64,000 nucleotides of DNA, from positions 1 to 64,000 of the forward strand of contig JAKLKF010000020.1 of the NCBI GenBank assembly GCA_023150805.1, read 5' to 3'. Source of the stretch: Myxococcota bacterium (GTDB lineage: Bacteria > Myxococcota_A > UBA796 > UBA2385). Positions 24,825 to 33,826 of the stretch are shown here, in pieces. Both the position numbers and the translations under genes were made by a program. How positions within the stretch are numbered: position 1 is the first letter of the stretch; the number at the start of each line of letters is the position of its first letter. Under the pieces are notes generated by a model. It made no database searches, had not been told where the DNA came from, and saw only the letters and a program-made list of their open reading frames with translations.

Positions 24825-26111
24825 CTACCCGTGCGAGCCCTTCTTGGGCCGCAGCGTCGCCCCGTGGCCCACGTGCTCGTTCCAGGTCGCCGGCGCGAAG
24901 CCGTTGTCCACCTGGGCCATCGTGATGCAGCCCTGGACCGGGCAGACGATCTGGCACAGGTTGCAGCCGACGCACTCCGCCTCGTCGACCACCGGCACCC
25001 GCACGCCCGCGGCGGTCAGCTCGGTGCCCGGGTGGATGCACTGGTGGGCCCCGTCGTGGCAGGCGACCATGCAGAGCTGGCAGCCGATGCACTTGTCGGC
25101 GTCGATCTTCGCCACGATCTCGTAGTTCAGATCCAGCTCGCCCCACTCGGTGAAGGCGGGCACCGAGCGGCCGACGAGCTGGTCCAGGCGCTCGAAGCCG
25201 CGGGCGTCCATCCAGCCCTCCAGCCCCTCGATCATGTCCTCGACGATGCGGTAGCCGCGCAGCATCACCTCGGTGCAGACCTGGACGGAGCTGCTGCCCA
25301 GCAGCAGGAACTCCAGCGCGTCGCGCCAGTCGGTGATGCCGCCGATGCCGCTGATCGGCAGGCGGAACCGCGGGTCCCGCGCCAGCGCGGCGACCATGTG
25401 CAGCGCGATGGGGCGCACGGCCGCGCCGCAGTAGCCGCCGTTGGTGGACCGCCCGCCGACCATCGGCCGCGGGGTCAGGCTGTCCAGGTCCACGCCGATG
25501 ATCGACTTGATGGTGTTGATGAGGGAGACGCCGTCCGCGCCGCCCTTCTGCGCGGCCAGCCCGTGCGGGACGATGTCGCCCACGTTGGGCGTGAGCTTGA
25601 CCAGCACCGGCTTGGTCGCGAACTCCTTGGCCCAGGAGGTGATGCGCTCGTTGACCACCGGCTCCTGGCCCACCGCCGAGCCCATGCCGCGCTCGCACAT
25701 GCCGTGGGGGCAGCCGAAGTTCAGCTCCAGCCCGTCGGCGCCGGCGTCCTCGCTGCGCGCGATGATCTCCTTCCACTCCTCGCGCGACTCGACCATCAAG
25801 GAGACGACCAGCGCGTTCTTCGGCCAGCGCTTCTTGACCTCGGCGATCTCGCGGAAGTTCGCCTCCAACGGCCGGTCGGTGATGAGCTCGATGTTGTTGA
25901 AGCCCACGCCGCCCACGCCGCGGTACTGGATGGCGCCGAAGCGGCTGGAGACGTTCTGGATGGGCTGGCCCAGCGTCTTCCAGACCGCCCCTCCCCAGCC
26001 GGCGTCGAAGGCGCGCAGCACCTGCTCGCCGGAGTTCGTCGGCGGCGCCGAGGCCAGCCAGAAGGGGTTGGGCGAGGTGATGCCCGCGCAGGTGGTGGTG
26101 AGGTCGGCCAC
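24825..26111 (-). CDS. preA: NAD-dependent dihydropyrimidine dehydrogenase, PreA subunit
   Basis: 428 aa (E. coli PreA 411). The N-terminal TIM barrel binds FMN and has the catalytic Cys in 'NFGCPHGM' and a Lys in 'VKLTPN'. The C-terminus carries two [4Fe-4S] sites, CIGCQLCMVACHD and CVGCNLCQIVCP. With PreT it reduces uracil and thymine to the 5,6-dihydro forms using NADH, the first step of reductive pyrimidine catabolism. The GTG at 26111 overlaps the preT stop (TAGTG), so the subunits are made coupled. The rest of the pathway is encoded at 33.8-46 kb in this window. Confidence 0.92.
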   Translation of the reverse strand: MADLTTTCAGITSPNPFWLASAPPTNSGEQVLRAFDAGWGGAVWKTLGQPIQNVSSRFGAIQYRGVGGVGFNNIELITDRPLEANFREIAEVKKRWPKNALVVSLMVESREEWKEIIARSEDAGADGLELNFGCPHGMCERGMGSAVGQEPVVNERITSWAKEFATKPVLVKLTPNVGDIVPHGLAAQKGGADGVSLINTIKSIIGVDLDSLTPRPMVGGRSTNGGYCGAAVRPIALHMVAALARDPRFRLPISGIGGITDWRDALEFLLLGSSSVQVCTEVMLRGYRIVEDMIEGLEGWMDARGFERLDQLVGRSVPAFTEWGELDLNYEIVAKIDADKCIGCQLCMVACHDGAHQCIHPGTELTAAGVRVPVVDEAECVGCNLCQIVCPVQGCITMAQVDNGFAPATWNEHVGHGATLRPKKGSHG

Positions 26112-27421
26112 TAGCGGCCTCCAGCGGACAGGAAGGAGTGGATGGCGACGGCGGCGTCGCGGCCCATGGCGACCGCGTTGACGACCTCCTGGCCGCCGTT
26201 GACGCAGTCGCCTCCGGCGTAGACGCCCGGCCGGCCGGTGGCGCCCGCGGCGTCGGCGACGATGCGGCCGCCCTCGACCTGCACGCCGTCGAGCCCGGAG
26301 ACCAGCCCGCCCAGCTTGCCCTGGCCGATGGCCAGCAGGACCAGGTCGGCGGCGATGGTGTGCTCGCTGCCCTCGATGGGCTGCTTGTTGCGGTCCAGCC
26401 GCATGCAGCGGACCGCCGTCACCCGGCCGCCGTGGCCCTCGAAGCCCAGCGGCTGGACGCGCCAGACCACGCGGGCGCCCTCCTTCTTGGCCGAGGCCCA
26501 CTCGTGGGCGTAGCCGGGCATGCCCGCCTCCACGCCGCGGTACAGCAGCTTGACGTAGCTGACCCCCAGGCCCAGCAGCTCGCGCACGGCGTCGATCGCC
26601 GTGTTGCCGCCGCCGATGACCACCGCCGTCTGCACCTTGCTGACGTCGACCTTGCCGAGCTTCATGCGCTCGATCCAGTCGACGGCGCCATGGATGCCCT
26701 GCAGGTGCTCGCCGCGGGCCTGCAGGCGGCTGTCGGGGCCGAGCCCGATGCCGATGAACAGCGCGTCGTGGCGCTGCTCCAGCTCGGCCCAGCCCAGGTC
26801 GGTGGGCACGTTGACCCCGGTCTGGACCTCGATGCCGCCGATGCTGCGGACCCAGTCCACCTCCTCGATCGCGCGGTCGGCCGGCATCTTGTAGGGCGCG
26901 ATGCCGGTGCTGTTCAGGCCACCGAGCACCTCGCGCGCCTCGTAGATCGTCACGGCGTGGCCGAAGCGGCGCAGGCGGTGGGCGCAGGCCAGCGAGGCGG
27001 GACCGGCGCCCACCAGGCCGACGCTGCGGCCGGTGTCGGGGCCGGCCTGCCAGAAGCGGGTGCCCTGCCGGTAGGCGTGGTCGGTGGCGTAGCGCTGCAG
27101 CTTGCCGATCTGGATCGGCGGCACGCCCATGTGGTTGTAGACGCAGTCGCCGACACAGAGCACCTCGACGGGGCAGACCCGCGCGCAGCTCATGCCGAGC
27201 ACGTTGCTCTCGAAGATGGTGCGCGCGGACCCCGTGAGGTTCCCGGTCGCGATCTTCCGGATGAACCCGGGGATGTCGATCGAGGTGGGGCAGGCGCGGA
27301 TGCACGGCGCGTCGTGGCAGTACAGGCAGCGGTGGGCCTCGACCCGGGCCTGGTTGTCGTCGAGGGCCGGCTTGAAGTCGGCGAAGACGGCTTCGGATCG
27401 GTCGGCGGGGAGTGCGGGCAT
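26111..27421 (-). CDS. preT: NAD-dependent dihydropyrimidine dehydrogenase, PreT subunit
   Basis: 436 aa (E. coli PreT 412). The N-terminus has the Cys-rich Fe-S region ('CLYCHDAPCIRACPT' and 'CARVCPVEVLCVGDC') of the glutamate-synthase small-subunit type. Then come the FAD site GLVGAGPASLACA and the NAD(P)H site 'AVVIGGGNTAID', ending 'GVYAGGDCVNGGQEVV'. It passes electrons from NADH to PreA. The ATG at 27421 is chosen for its GAGG site and because it matches family length. It is divergent from the cytosine deaminase gene; the 106-bp gap must hold both promoters. Confidence 0.9.
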   Translation of the reverse strand: MPALPADRSEAVFADFKPALDDNQARVEAHRCLYCHDAPCIRACPTSIDIPGFIRKIATGNLTGSARTIFESNVLGMSCARVCPVEVLCVGDCVYNHMGVPPIQIGKLQRYATDHAYRQGTRFWQAGPDTGRSVGLVGAGPASLACAHRLRRFGHAVTIYEAREVLGGLNSTGIAPYKMPADRAIEEVDWVRSIGGIEVQTGVNVPTDLGWAELEQRHDALFIGIGLGPDSRLQARGEHLQGIHGAVDWIERMKLGKVDVSKVQTAVVIGGGNTAIDAVRELLGLGVSYVKLLYRGVEAGMPGYAHEWASAKKEGARVVWRVQPLGFEGHGGRVTAVRCMRLDRNKQPIEGSEHTIAADLVLLAIGQGKLGGLVSGLDGVQVEGGRIVADAAGATGRPGVYAGGDCVNGGQEVVNAVAMGRDAAVAIHSFLSAGGR

Positions 27422-27527
27422 GCAGGACCTCGGGGACGAGGGCGGCATCTTAGACCGAAGCGCCCGCACGGTGGGCGCGGCGGCGGACCCCGGGGAGGCG
27501 AGCGCGCGAAGGCGCTATCCTCCGGCC

Positions 27528-28727
27528 ATGGCCAGCCTGCTGCTCCAAGAGGTCCTGCTCGACGACGGGCGCGCGCCGCGCCCCCTCCGCGCCGACCTGC
27601 GCGTGCGCGACGGTCGGATCGAGGCGCTGCGTCGCCGCCCGTCCGAGCCGGCCCTCGCGCCCCTGCAGGGCGAGGAGGTGGTGCGCGGCGGCCTGGTGAC
27701 CCCGCCGCTGGCCGAGCCCCACGTGCACCTGGACGCCGCGCTCCTGGCGCCGCGCGCGCCCAACCACAGCGGCACCCTGCGCGAGGGCATCGCCAACTGG
27801 GCGCGGCTGCGCCCCACGCTGACCGCCCAGGACCTGCGGGAGCGGGCGCGGCGCACGGTGGCGCTGTACCGGGGGTGGGGCTGCCTGTCGATCCGCACCC
27901 ACGTCGACACCGGCAGCGCCGTGGCCGTCGACGCCCTGTTGGCGCTGCGGCAGGAGCTGGCGGCGGAGGGCACCACGCTGCAGGTCGTCGCCTTCCCGCA
28001 AGAGGGGATCCTGCGCGCCGCCGGCAGGCAGGCCGCATGGGCGCGCGCCGTGGAGGCCGGCTGCGACGCGGTCGGCGCCATCCCGCACTACGAGCGCACC
28101 GCGCAGGAGGGGCACGACAGCGTGCGCCTGGCCTTCGACCTGGCCGCGCGCCTGGGCCTGCAGGTCGACCTGCACTGCGACGAGACCGACGACCCCGACA
28201 GCCGCTTCCTGGAGCAGGCCTGCGCCCTGGCCCTGGACCGGGACCTGGGCCGGCGCGTGGTCGCCGGCCACTGCACCAGCCTGCACAGCCAACCCAACCC
28301 CTACGCCGCCAAGGTCTGCGCCCTGGTCGCCGAGAGCCAGGTGCAGGTCGTCTGCAACCCCCTGGACAACGTCGTCCTCCAGGGCCGCTACGACGGCTAC
28401 CCCCGCCGCCGCGGCCTGACCCGGGTCGACGAGCTGTGGGCCGCCGGTGCCTGCGTGGGCATCGGCCACGACTCGGTGATGGACCCCTGGTACCCGCTGG
28501 GCACGGCGAACCTGGTCGACGCGGCCAGCATGGCCGTGCACGTGGGCCACCTGACGGGCCGGGACCAGCTGGCCCGGGCGGTGCGCACGCTGTGGACCGA
28601 CAACCACCGCTGCTTCGGCGGCCCGCCGCCCATCGCCGAGGGAGGCCCCTGCCGTGCGCTGTGGTGGGAACCGGAGGATCCGGTCGAGATCCTGCGGCTG
28701 CGGCCCGCCCCGCGGGTGCTGGCCTGA
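27528..28727 (+). CDS. codA: Cytosine deaminase-like amidohydrolase
   Basis: 399 aa (E. coli CodA 427). Metal ligands are visible: EPHVHLDAA (two His), DLHCDETDDP (His and a catalytic Glu), VAGHCTS (His) and 'GIGHDSVMDPWYPLGTANL' (Asp). The last is a cytosine deaminase hallmark. It would turn cytosine into uracil plus ammonia and so feed PreTA, which lies divergently next to it. Related members deaminate creatinine-like or N-isopropylammelide-like compounds, so the substrate rests partly on context. Confidence 0.82.
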   Translation: MASLLLQEVLLDDGRAPRPLRADLRVRDGRIEALRRRPSEPALAPLQGEEVVRGGLVTPPLAEPHVHLDAALLAPRAPNHSGTLREGIANWARLRPTLTAQDLRERARRTVALYRGWGCLSIRTHVDTGSAVAVDALLALRQELAAEGTTLQVVAFPQEGILRAAGRQAAWARAVEAGCDAVGAIPHYERTAQEGHDSVRLAFDLAARLGLQVDLHCDETDDPDSRFLEQACALALDRDLGRRVVAGHCTSLHSQPNPYAAKVCALVAESQVQVVCNPLDNVVLQGRYDGYPRRRGLTRVDELWAAGACVGIGHDSVMDPWYPLGTANLVDAASMAVHVGHLTGRDQLARAVRTLWTDNHRCFGGPPPIAEGGPCRALWWEPEDPVEILRLRPAPRVLA

Positions 28728-28965
28728 GCCGGAGGGGAGCGGCGGCCTGACATCCACAGACATGCGGTGACAATCCGGGCCGCGTGTGACATCTCGCGAC
28801 AAGGGGACGAGGGCCTTTCACCTCGCCGTCACATCGTCGCGCGCCGCCCCCTCTACTGTGATGAAGCGACCCCCGCCTGGAGAGGACACGACGCGGAGGA
28901 CCCTGGGCGTCGCATCACACCACGACCTGCACGGTGGACGGCCCACCGTGGACGGAGTGTCACGC
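28728..28965 (+). promoter_or_regulatory. Intergenic region with TGACA repeats and a hairpin
   Basis: 238 bp between codA and the next lipoprotein. It is less GC-rich than its surroundings. TGACA occurs at about 28748, 28769 and 28786, and a TGTGAC/GTCACA pair lies near 28785-28833. A 6-bp stem CGGTGG/CCACCG (28932-28948) sits just upstream of the ATG at 28966. This could be operator repeats and a leader hairpin; I have no matching regulator. Confidence 0.35.
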
Positions 28966-30123
28966 ATGCCCCCCCCCCTCGCCCGGGTCCTGCTCTCCCT
29001 GGCCCCCCTCCTCGCGCTGGGCTGCGCCCCCCCGGACGACCGCGGCCCGTCGGGCGACCCCGCCGCCACCGACGACGCCCAGCGCCGCCCCTGGCTGGAG
29101 GACCGCCCCTGGCGCCCCCGCCCCGACCGGCCCCTCCCCGGTGACCCCCTGCCCGGTGACCCCCTGCCCGGTGACCCGCTGCCCGGCGAGGAGGAGCCCA
29201 CGCCGACGGACACCGGCGCGCCCGCCGAGGACACGGGCGGAGGCATCGGCAGCGGCGAGGCCCCGGCAGGCATCCCCTACGGCTACTGGGGGCTGAACGG
29301 CTACGTCAGCGCCAGCGGCCTGGCCGACGTCTCCGACCGCCTCCGCGCCGGCACCTTCCAGGTCGCCAACGAGAGCCCGACGTGGACGGTGCGGACCCTG
29401 CTGCCCATGGTCCGGGACGCCGGGATGACCGTCACCCTGCGGATGGCGGGCGACCACGGCTCCTACACCACCAGCGGCGGCAGCTTCGACCTGGAGGCGT
29501 GGAAGGACCGCGTCGACCTGTGGGCCGGCTCGGGCGTCCAGGCCTTCATCGACGACGGCACGCTGGTCGGCCACATGATCCTGGACGACATCCACAACTT
29601 CTCGGGGGCCGACCCGACCGGAGACCAGCTCGACGAGATGGCGCGCTACAGCAAGGAGGTCCTGCCCGGGCTGATGACCTTCGTGCGCTGCCAGGCCAGC
29701 ACCATGCCCGAGCCCACCGCGGGGGTCTACGTGCACCTGGACGCCTCCGTCAACCAGTACCAGTCGGGCGACGGTGAGATCGAGGGCTACGTGGCCGAGG
29801 AGCTGGCGGCGGCCACGGCGCTCGACCTGGGCATCATCAACGGTCTGAACATCGCGGACGGAGGAGATGGCAGCAGCGGCCAGCCGGGCTGGCGCACGGG
29901 GCGCTACGCCATGTCGGCCGACGAGATCCGGGAGTACGGCACCCTGCTGGCCGCGATGCCCGGCGTCGGCATGTTCCTGAACTGGGAGTACGACGGCGAC
30001 GAGGCGTGGTCGGACGGCACCATCGGCGCCGACTACTTCGACCAGCCCGCGCTGCAGGCGGCCCTGGTCGAGCTGGGCGGGATCGTCGCCGCGGTGGAGC
30101 GGACGCCGCTGCTGCGGGAGTAG
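28966..30123 (+). CDS. Lipoprotein with PLPGD repeats, unknown domain
   Basis: 385 aa. The lipobox LLALGC is followed by a low-complexity stalk with four tandem PLPGD-type 5-residue repeats (29133-29185 in DNA) and a 'PTDTGAPAEDTGGG' patch. The remaining ~290 residues are a folded domain, from 'IPYGYWGLNGYVSASGLADV', containing VTLRMAGDHG, 'GHMILDDIHNFSGADPTGDQ' and 'GMFLNWEYDGDEAW'. The pattern of conserved acidic residues at strand ends and the closing Glu hint at a glycosidase-like TIM barrel, but I cannot name a family. The stalk repeats suggest display away from the membrane. Confidence 0.6.
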   Translation: MPPPLARVLLSLAPLLALGCAPPDDRGPSGDPAATDDAQRRPWLEDRPWRPRPDRPLPGDPLPGDPLPGDPLPGEEEPTPTDTGAPAEDTGGGIGSGEAPAGIPYGYWGLNGYVSASGLADVSDRLRAGTFQVANESPTWTVRTLLPMVRDAGMTVTLRMAGDHGSYTTSGGSFDLEAWKDRVDLWAGSGVQAFIDDGTLVGHMILDDIHNFSGADPTGDQLDEMARYSKEVLPGLMTFVRCQASTMPEPTAGVYVHLDASVNQYQSGDGEIEGYVAEELAAATALDLGIINGLNIADGGDGSSGQPGWRTGRYAMSADEIREYGTLLAAMPGVGMFLNWEYDGDEAWSDGTIGADYFDQPALQAALVELGGIVAAVERTPLLRE

Positions 30124-30158
30124 CGGCGAGAGGGCGGGCGCCCCCGCGGAGCGTGGGT

Positions 30159-30655
30159 TCAGGGCGCCCCCGCCTCGACCGAGAACGAGGCCATCATCCC
30201 CGACTCGGCGTGCTCGAGGATGTGACATGGGTCCATCCACTCGCCGGGAAGCCGTGCAGGCGGAAGAGGTGGTCCATCCTCTTCCCGTCGACGACATCCC
30301 ACACCTGGACGGAGCCGAGCGGCACCGGCAGATGACGAGGGAACATCTCGTCGTCGACTGTGAACTCGATGCCGTGCCGCAGGCTGTTGCGCCCGCCGAG
30401 CAGGCTCGTCCGATCCGCGGCGCGGCCGGGTCGGCCAGCGCGGTGAGCGTCGGCGCGGGCCTCCCGGGAAGGACCGTGCACGATCGAGGCGTCGATCCGG
30501 CCGCGCCCCATCGGGACGGACTCGGGGGTGTGGGAGTGGTACCAGGAGGGGGCCTGGTCGGGCACGACGATGCGCCCGGTGGGTGGGACCCGGTGGCAGG
30601 GGAGGCGCCGCGGAGCGCGGAGCGCCCTGCCGACGGGGCCCGGGGCGGGCATCAC
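30159..30655 (-). pseudogene. Decayed multicopper oxidase remnant
   Basis: Pieces of a multicopper oxidase survive in two frames. One frame (stop 30194) has 'SWYHSHTPESVPMGRG' (the HxH copper motif), then 'EFTVDDEMF', 'GSVQVWDVVDGKRMDHLFRL' and HGF. A second frame then has WMDPCHILEHAESGMMASF, which is the C-terminal copper motif (normally HCHILEHE.GMM), and runs to the stop at 30159. In an intact enzyme, about 30 or more residues separate HLHGF from HCHILEH; here they nearly touch and the frame shifts, so an internal deletion destroyed the gene. The N-terminal half is also missing. Its position after CopA and a CorE-like sigma factor fits a lost copper oxidase. Confidence 0.75.
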
Positions 30656-30670
30656 ACCCCTGCCCCCGTG

Positions 30671-31321
30671 TCAGCCGCGGGTGCCGGGGCGACCGCCGTG
30701 TGCCCCGTGGCCGGCGGCACCCGCCGGCTCGCAGTGGCACTCGACGCAGCCGTGGGTGGCGCAGGCGCCGCAGGAGCGCTGGACCTGGGCGAGCAGGGCC
30801 TTGCGGGCCCGGAAGACCCGCACGCCGGCGTTGCCGGCGCTGATGCCCAGCCGGGCGCCGTAGTCCTTGACCGCCTCCTCCTGCAGCTCGACGGCCCGCA
30901 GGATGTCGGCGTACTCGGGCTTGAGCGTGTCGAGCAGCCGGCCGACGCAGCCGCAGACCAGGTCGCGCAGCTCGCGGTCCTGCGGGTCGGCGAGCGTGTC
31001 CCACACCTGCGCGTCGTCGACCTGGCGCGCCCGCTGGCTGGCCTGCCGGCGAAAGTGGTCGTTCATCGTGTTGCGCAGCACCCGGTAGAACCACGCGACG
31101 GCCCGCTCCTCCTCCCGCAGGGCGCCGTGGCGCTCCACCCCCTTGACCAGGGCCTCCTGCAGCACCTCCTCGGCCTGCTCGCGGCTGCCCATGCGGCGCT
31201 CCAGGAAGGCCAGGAAGCGCGCCTGGTTCTGCAGCAGGACGGCGACGACGGCGGGGGTGTCGGGCAGCAGGCCGTCGGGGGCGGACGACGCGGCGGCGGG
31301 GCTCGGAGGGGGGCGGGTCAC
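30671..31321 (-). CDS. CorE-type (ECF) sigma factor with Cys-rich C-terminus
   Basis: 216 aa. It has region 2 ('REQAEEVLQEALVKGVER', RAVAWFYRVLRNTMNDHFR) and region 4 ('VKDYGARLGISAGNAGVRVF'). A CGC motif lies in the linker (residues 123-125) and a C-terminal CGACATHGCVECHC (residues 184-197) follows. A linker CxC plus a Cys-rich tail is the hallmark of CorE-type sigma factors of Myxococcus xanthus, which sense copper (or cadmium/zinc) directly and need no anti-sigma factor. The gene sits between a copper ATPase and a multicopper oxidase remnant, the classic CorE targets, so copper is the likely ligand. GTG at 31321 has GGAGG 4 bases upstream. Confidence 0.82.
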   Translation of the reverse strand: MTRPPPSPAAASSAPDGLLPDTPAVVAVLLQNQARFLAFLERRMGSREQAEEVLQEALVKGVERHGALREEERAVAWFYRVLRNTMNDHFRRQASQRARQVDDAQVWDTLADPQDRELRDLVCGCVGRLLDTLKPEYADILRAVELQEEAVKDYGARLGISAGNAGVRVFRARKALLAQVQRSCGACATHGCVECHCEPAGAAGHGAHGGRPGTRG

Positions 31322-31429
31322 GGCGCCTCCCGGGGATGACGGGGGTGGGGCCGCCGCGGCGGCGTCCCGCCGGCCGGCTACGGGTGGAGGATATCGGTCG
31401 AAGCCCCGGATCGACACGGGCTCCTGGCG

Positions 31430-33649
31430 CTATGACCCGCGCCCGTGGCGCCGGAGCAGCAGGCTGCTGCCGACGACCGACACGCTGGACAGGCCCATCG
31501 CGGCGCTGGCCAGCACCGGCGAGAGCATCCAGCCGGTCCACGGCTCCAGGGCGCCGGCGGCCACGGGCAGCATCACGACGTTGTAGACGAAGGCCCAGGC
31601 CAGGTTGCGGCGCACGGTGCGCAGGGTGGCGCGAGAGAGATCGACCGCCCGGACCAGGGCCAGCAGGTCGCTGCCGGCCAGCTCGACGTCGGCGGCGGCG
31701 GCGGCGATGGTGGTCCCCGAGCCGATGGACAGCCCCACCGAGGCGGCGGCCAGCGCCGGCGCGTCGTTGATGCCGTCGCCCACCATCGCGACCCGTCGGC
31801 CCTCGGCCTCCATCGCGGCCACGCGCCCCTGCTTCTCCTCGGGCCGCAGGCCGGCCACCACCTCCTCGATGCCCAGGTCGGCGGCCACCTCGGCGGCGAT
31901 CTCCGGCGCGTCGCCGGTCAGCATCACGACCCGCAGGCCGCGCGCCTTCAACGCGGCCACGACCTGCCGGGACTCGGGCCGGGGGGCGTCGGCCAGCAGC
32001 AGGCGGCCGGCCCAGGCGCCGTCGACAGCGACGTCGATGGGCGTGGCCGAGCCGGTGGGGCGCTCGTCGGGCAGGGCCAGGCCCAGCTCCTGCAGCCACC
32101 GGCGGGCGCCCGCCTGCACCCGGCGGCCGTCGACGGTGGCCTCGATCCCCCGCCCGGGCAGGGCCCGGAAGCCGCTGGCCGGGGGCAGGGCCAGGCCGGC
32201 CGCGGCGGTCTCCACGGCGCGGGCCAGGGGGTGCTCGCTGTCGGCCTCGGCCGCGGCGACGGTGGCGAGCAGCGCGGTCTCGGTCCCGCCCGCAGCAGGC
32301 TGCACCGCGACGACCGCGGGGCGGCCCACGGTCAGCGTGCCGGTCTTGTCCAGCACGACCGTGTCGACCTGGGCCAGGGCCTCCAGGGCGGCGGCGGCGT
32401 GGACCCGCACGCCCTGGCGGGCGCCGACGCCGGTACCGACCAGCAGGGCGGTGGGGGTGGCCAGGCCGAGCGCGCAGGGGCAGGCCACGACCAGCACGGC
32501 GGTGGCGACGCGGATCGCGGTGGGCAGGCCCTCGGCCGGGCCCAGGGCGACCAGCCACGCCGCGCCGGCGCCGATGGCCAGGCCGATGACCGCGGGCACG
32601 AAGCGCGCGGCGATCCGGTCGGCCAGGCGCTGGGAGGGCGCGCGCCCGGCCTGGGCGTCCTGGACGGCGCGGGCGATGCGGTGCAGGGCGGTGTCGCGGC
32701 CGACGCCGGTGGCCTGGACCCGCAGCGCGCCCCCCTGGGGGATCGTGCCGGCCCAGGCCATGTCGCCCACCCGCTTGTGCACGGGGCGGCTCTCGCCGGT
32801 GAAGGCGGCCTCCTCCACCGTGGCCTCGCCGGACAGGACCCGGCCGTCGACGGGCACGGCCTCGCCGGGGCGGACGCGCACGATGTCGCCGGGCTGGACC
32901 TGGGCGACGGGGACCTCCTCGGGGCCTTGCGGGCCCTCGCGGCGGGCCAGGGCCGGCTGCAGCTCGAGCAGGCCGCGCACGGCGTCGCCGGCGTGGCGGC
33001 GGGCGCGGCCCTCCATCCAGCGGCCGACCAGCACCAGCGTGATGATCGCGGCGGGGGCCTCGAAGTACAGGTCGGCCATGGGCATGCCGCCGTGCCCGTG
33101 GTCGGCGGCGGAGGGCGCGCCCAGCAGGCCCAGCGCCTGCCAGGTGGACCAGGCGAAGGCCACCAGCGCGCCCAGCGAGACCAGGGTGTTCATGTCGGCG
33201 CGGCGGTGGCGCAGGGCGGCCAGGGCGGCGCGGTGGATGTCCGCCCCGCCCCAGGTGATCACGGGCAGGCACAGGGCGAGCTGGAGCAGGGCGCCGGCCG
33301 TGCCGTCGGTCCCGGGGATGCGCCCGTGGGACATGGCGACGACGACCAGGGGCAGGGTGAAGGCGGCGGAGACCACGGCCCGGCGGCGCAGCCGGGCCTC
33401 GGCCAGGGCGTCGGCCTGCGCGCCGGGATCGGCCTCGGCCTCGATGGGGGCGGCCCCGTAGCCGGCGGCGGCCACCGCGTCGGTCAGCAGGCGCAGGTCG
33501 CCCCCCTGCCAGGTCAGCGCGGCGCGGCGGGTGGCGAGGTTGACGGACACGTCGCTGGCGCCGGGCACGGCGGACAGCGCCTCCTCGACGGTGCGGACGC
33601 AGGAGGCGCAGGTGATGCCCTGGACGGAGAGCTGGACGGGGCTGGACAT
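31430..33649 (-). CDS. copA: P1B-type copper-transporting ATPase (CopA-like)
   Basis: 739 aa. One heavy-metal domain at the N-terminus has the GITCASC motif (Cys 14 and 17). Membrane helix 6 has the CPC metal site (390-392), and the P-type core shows TGES (284-287), DKTGT (434-438, phosphorylated Asp), SEHPLA and MVGDGINDAPA. Helices 7 and 8 hold 'YN' and 'MGLSSVSVV', the P1B-1 copper(I) signature. A His/Met-rich loop (HGHGGMPM, 184-191) follows helix 3. It pumps Cu(I) out of the cytoplasm. The ATG at 33649 is preferred because of GAGG just upstream. The sigma factor follows 108 bp downstream on the same strand. Confidence 0.92.
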   Translation of the reverse strand: MSSPVQLSVQGITCASCVRTVEEALSAVPGASDVSVNLATRRAALTWQGGDLRLLTDAVAAAGYGAAPIEAEADPGAQADALAEARLRRRAVVSAAFTLPLVVVAMSHGRIPGTDGTAGALLQLALCLPVITWGGADIHRAALAALRHRRADMNTLVSLGALVAFAWSTWQALGLLGAPSAADHGHGGMPMADLYFEAPAAIITLVLVGRWMEGRARRHAGDAVRGLLELQPALARREGPQGPEEVPVAQVQPGDIVRVRPGEAVPVDGRVLSGEATVEEAAFTGESRPVHKRVGDMAWAGTIPQGGALRVQATGVGRDTALHRIARAVQDAQAGRAPSQRLADRIAARFVPAVIGLAIGAGAAWLVALGPAEGLPTAIRVATAVLVVACPCALGLATPTALLVGTGVGARQGVRVHAAAALEALAQVDTVVLDKTGTLTVGRPAVVAVQPAAGGTETALLATVAAAEADSEHPLARAVETAAAGLALPPASGFRALPGRGIEATVDGRRVQAGARRWLQELGLALPDERPTGSATPIDVAVDGAWAGRLLLADAPRPESRQVVAALKARGLRVVMLTGDAPEIAAEVAADLGIEEVVAGLRPEEKQGRVAAMEAEGRRVAMVGDGINDAPALAAASVGLSIGSGTTIAAAAADVELAGSDLLALVRAVDLSRATLRTVRRNLAWAFVYNVVMLPVAAGALEPWTGWMLSPVLASAAMGLSSVSVVGSSLLLRRHGRGS

Positions 33650-33664
33650 GGCGACCTCAGGCAT

Positions 33665-33708
33665 GGGTGTACCCACGCCGACGGAGAGGTCACCCCGGCA
33701 TTACACCC
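33665..33708. promoter_or_regulatory. Inverted GGGTGTA/TACACCC pair upstream of copA
   Basis: The 7-mer GGGTGTA at 33665-33671 recurs inverted as TACACCC at 33702-33708, just before the copper ATPase start. It could be a CorE-type promoter element pair or a repressor site; this is based on symmetry and position only. Confidence 0.3.
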
Positions 33709-33826
33709 CGGGAGGCCGCAGTGGGCGCGGGCCAGGCGCGCCGGCGAGGGGCGACCCCGCCCGCCCGGCGCGCGCCGAGCCGCAGGTCGATTCAGCACAC
33801 CGCCTCCGCCGGGTGGCCCGAGGCGC

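Noticed and set aside
30194-30655. A functional 153-aa gene downstream of the sigma factor
   Set aside because: It is a patchwork of multicopper oxidase motifs that breaks frame before the last copper site; called a pseudogene.
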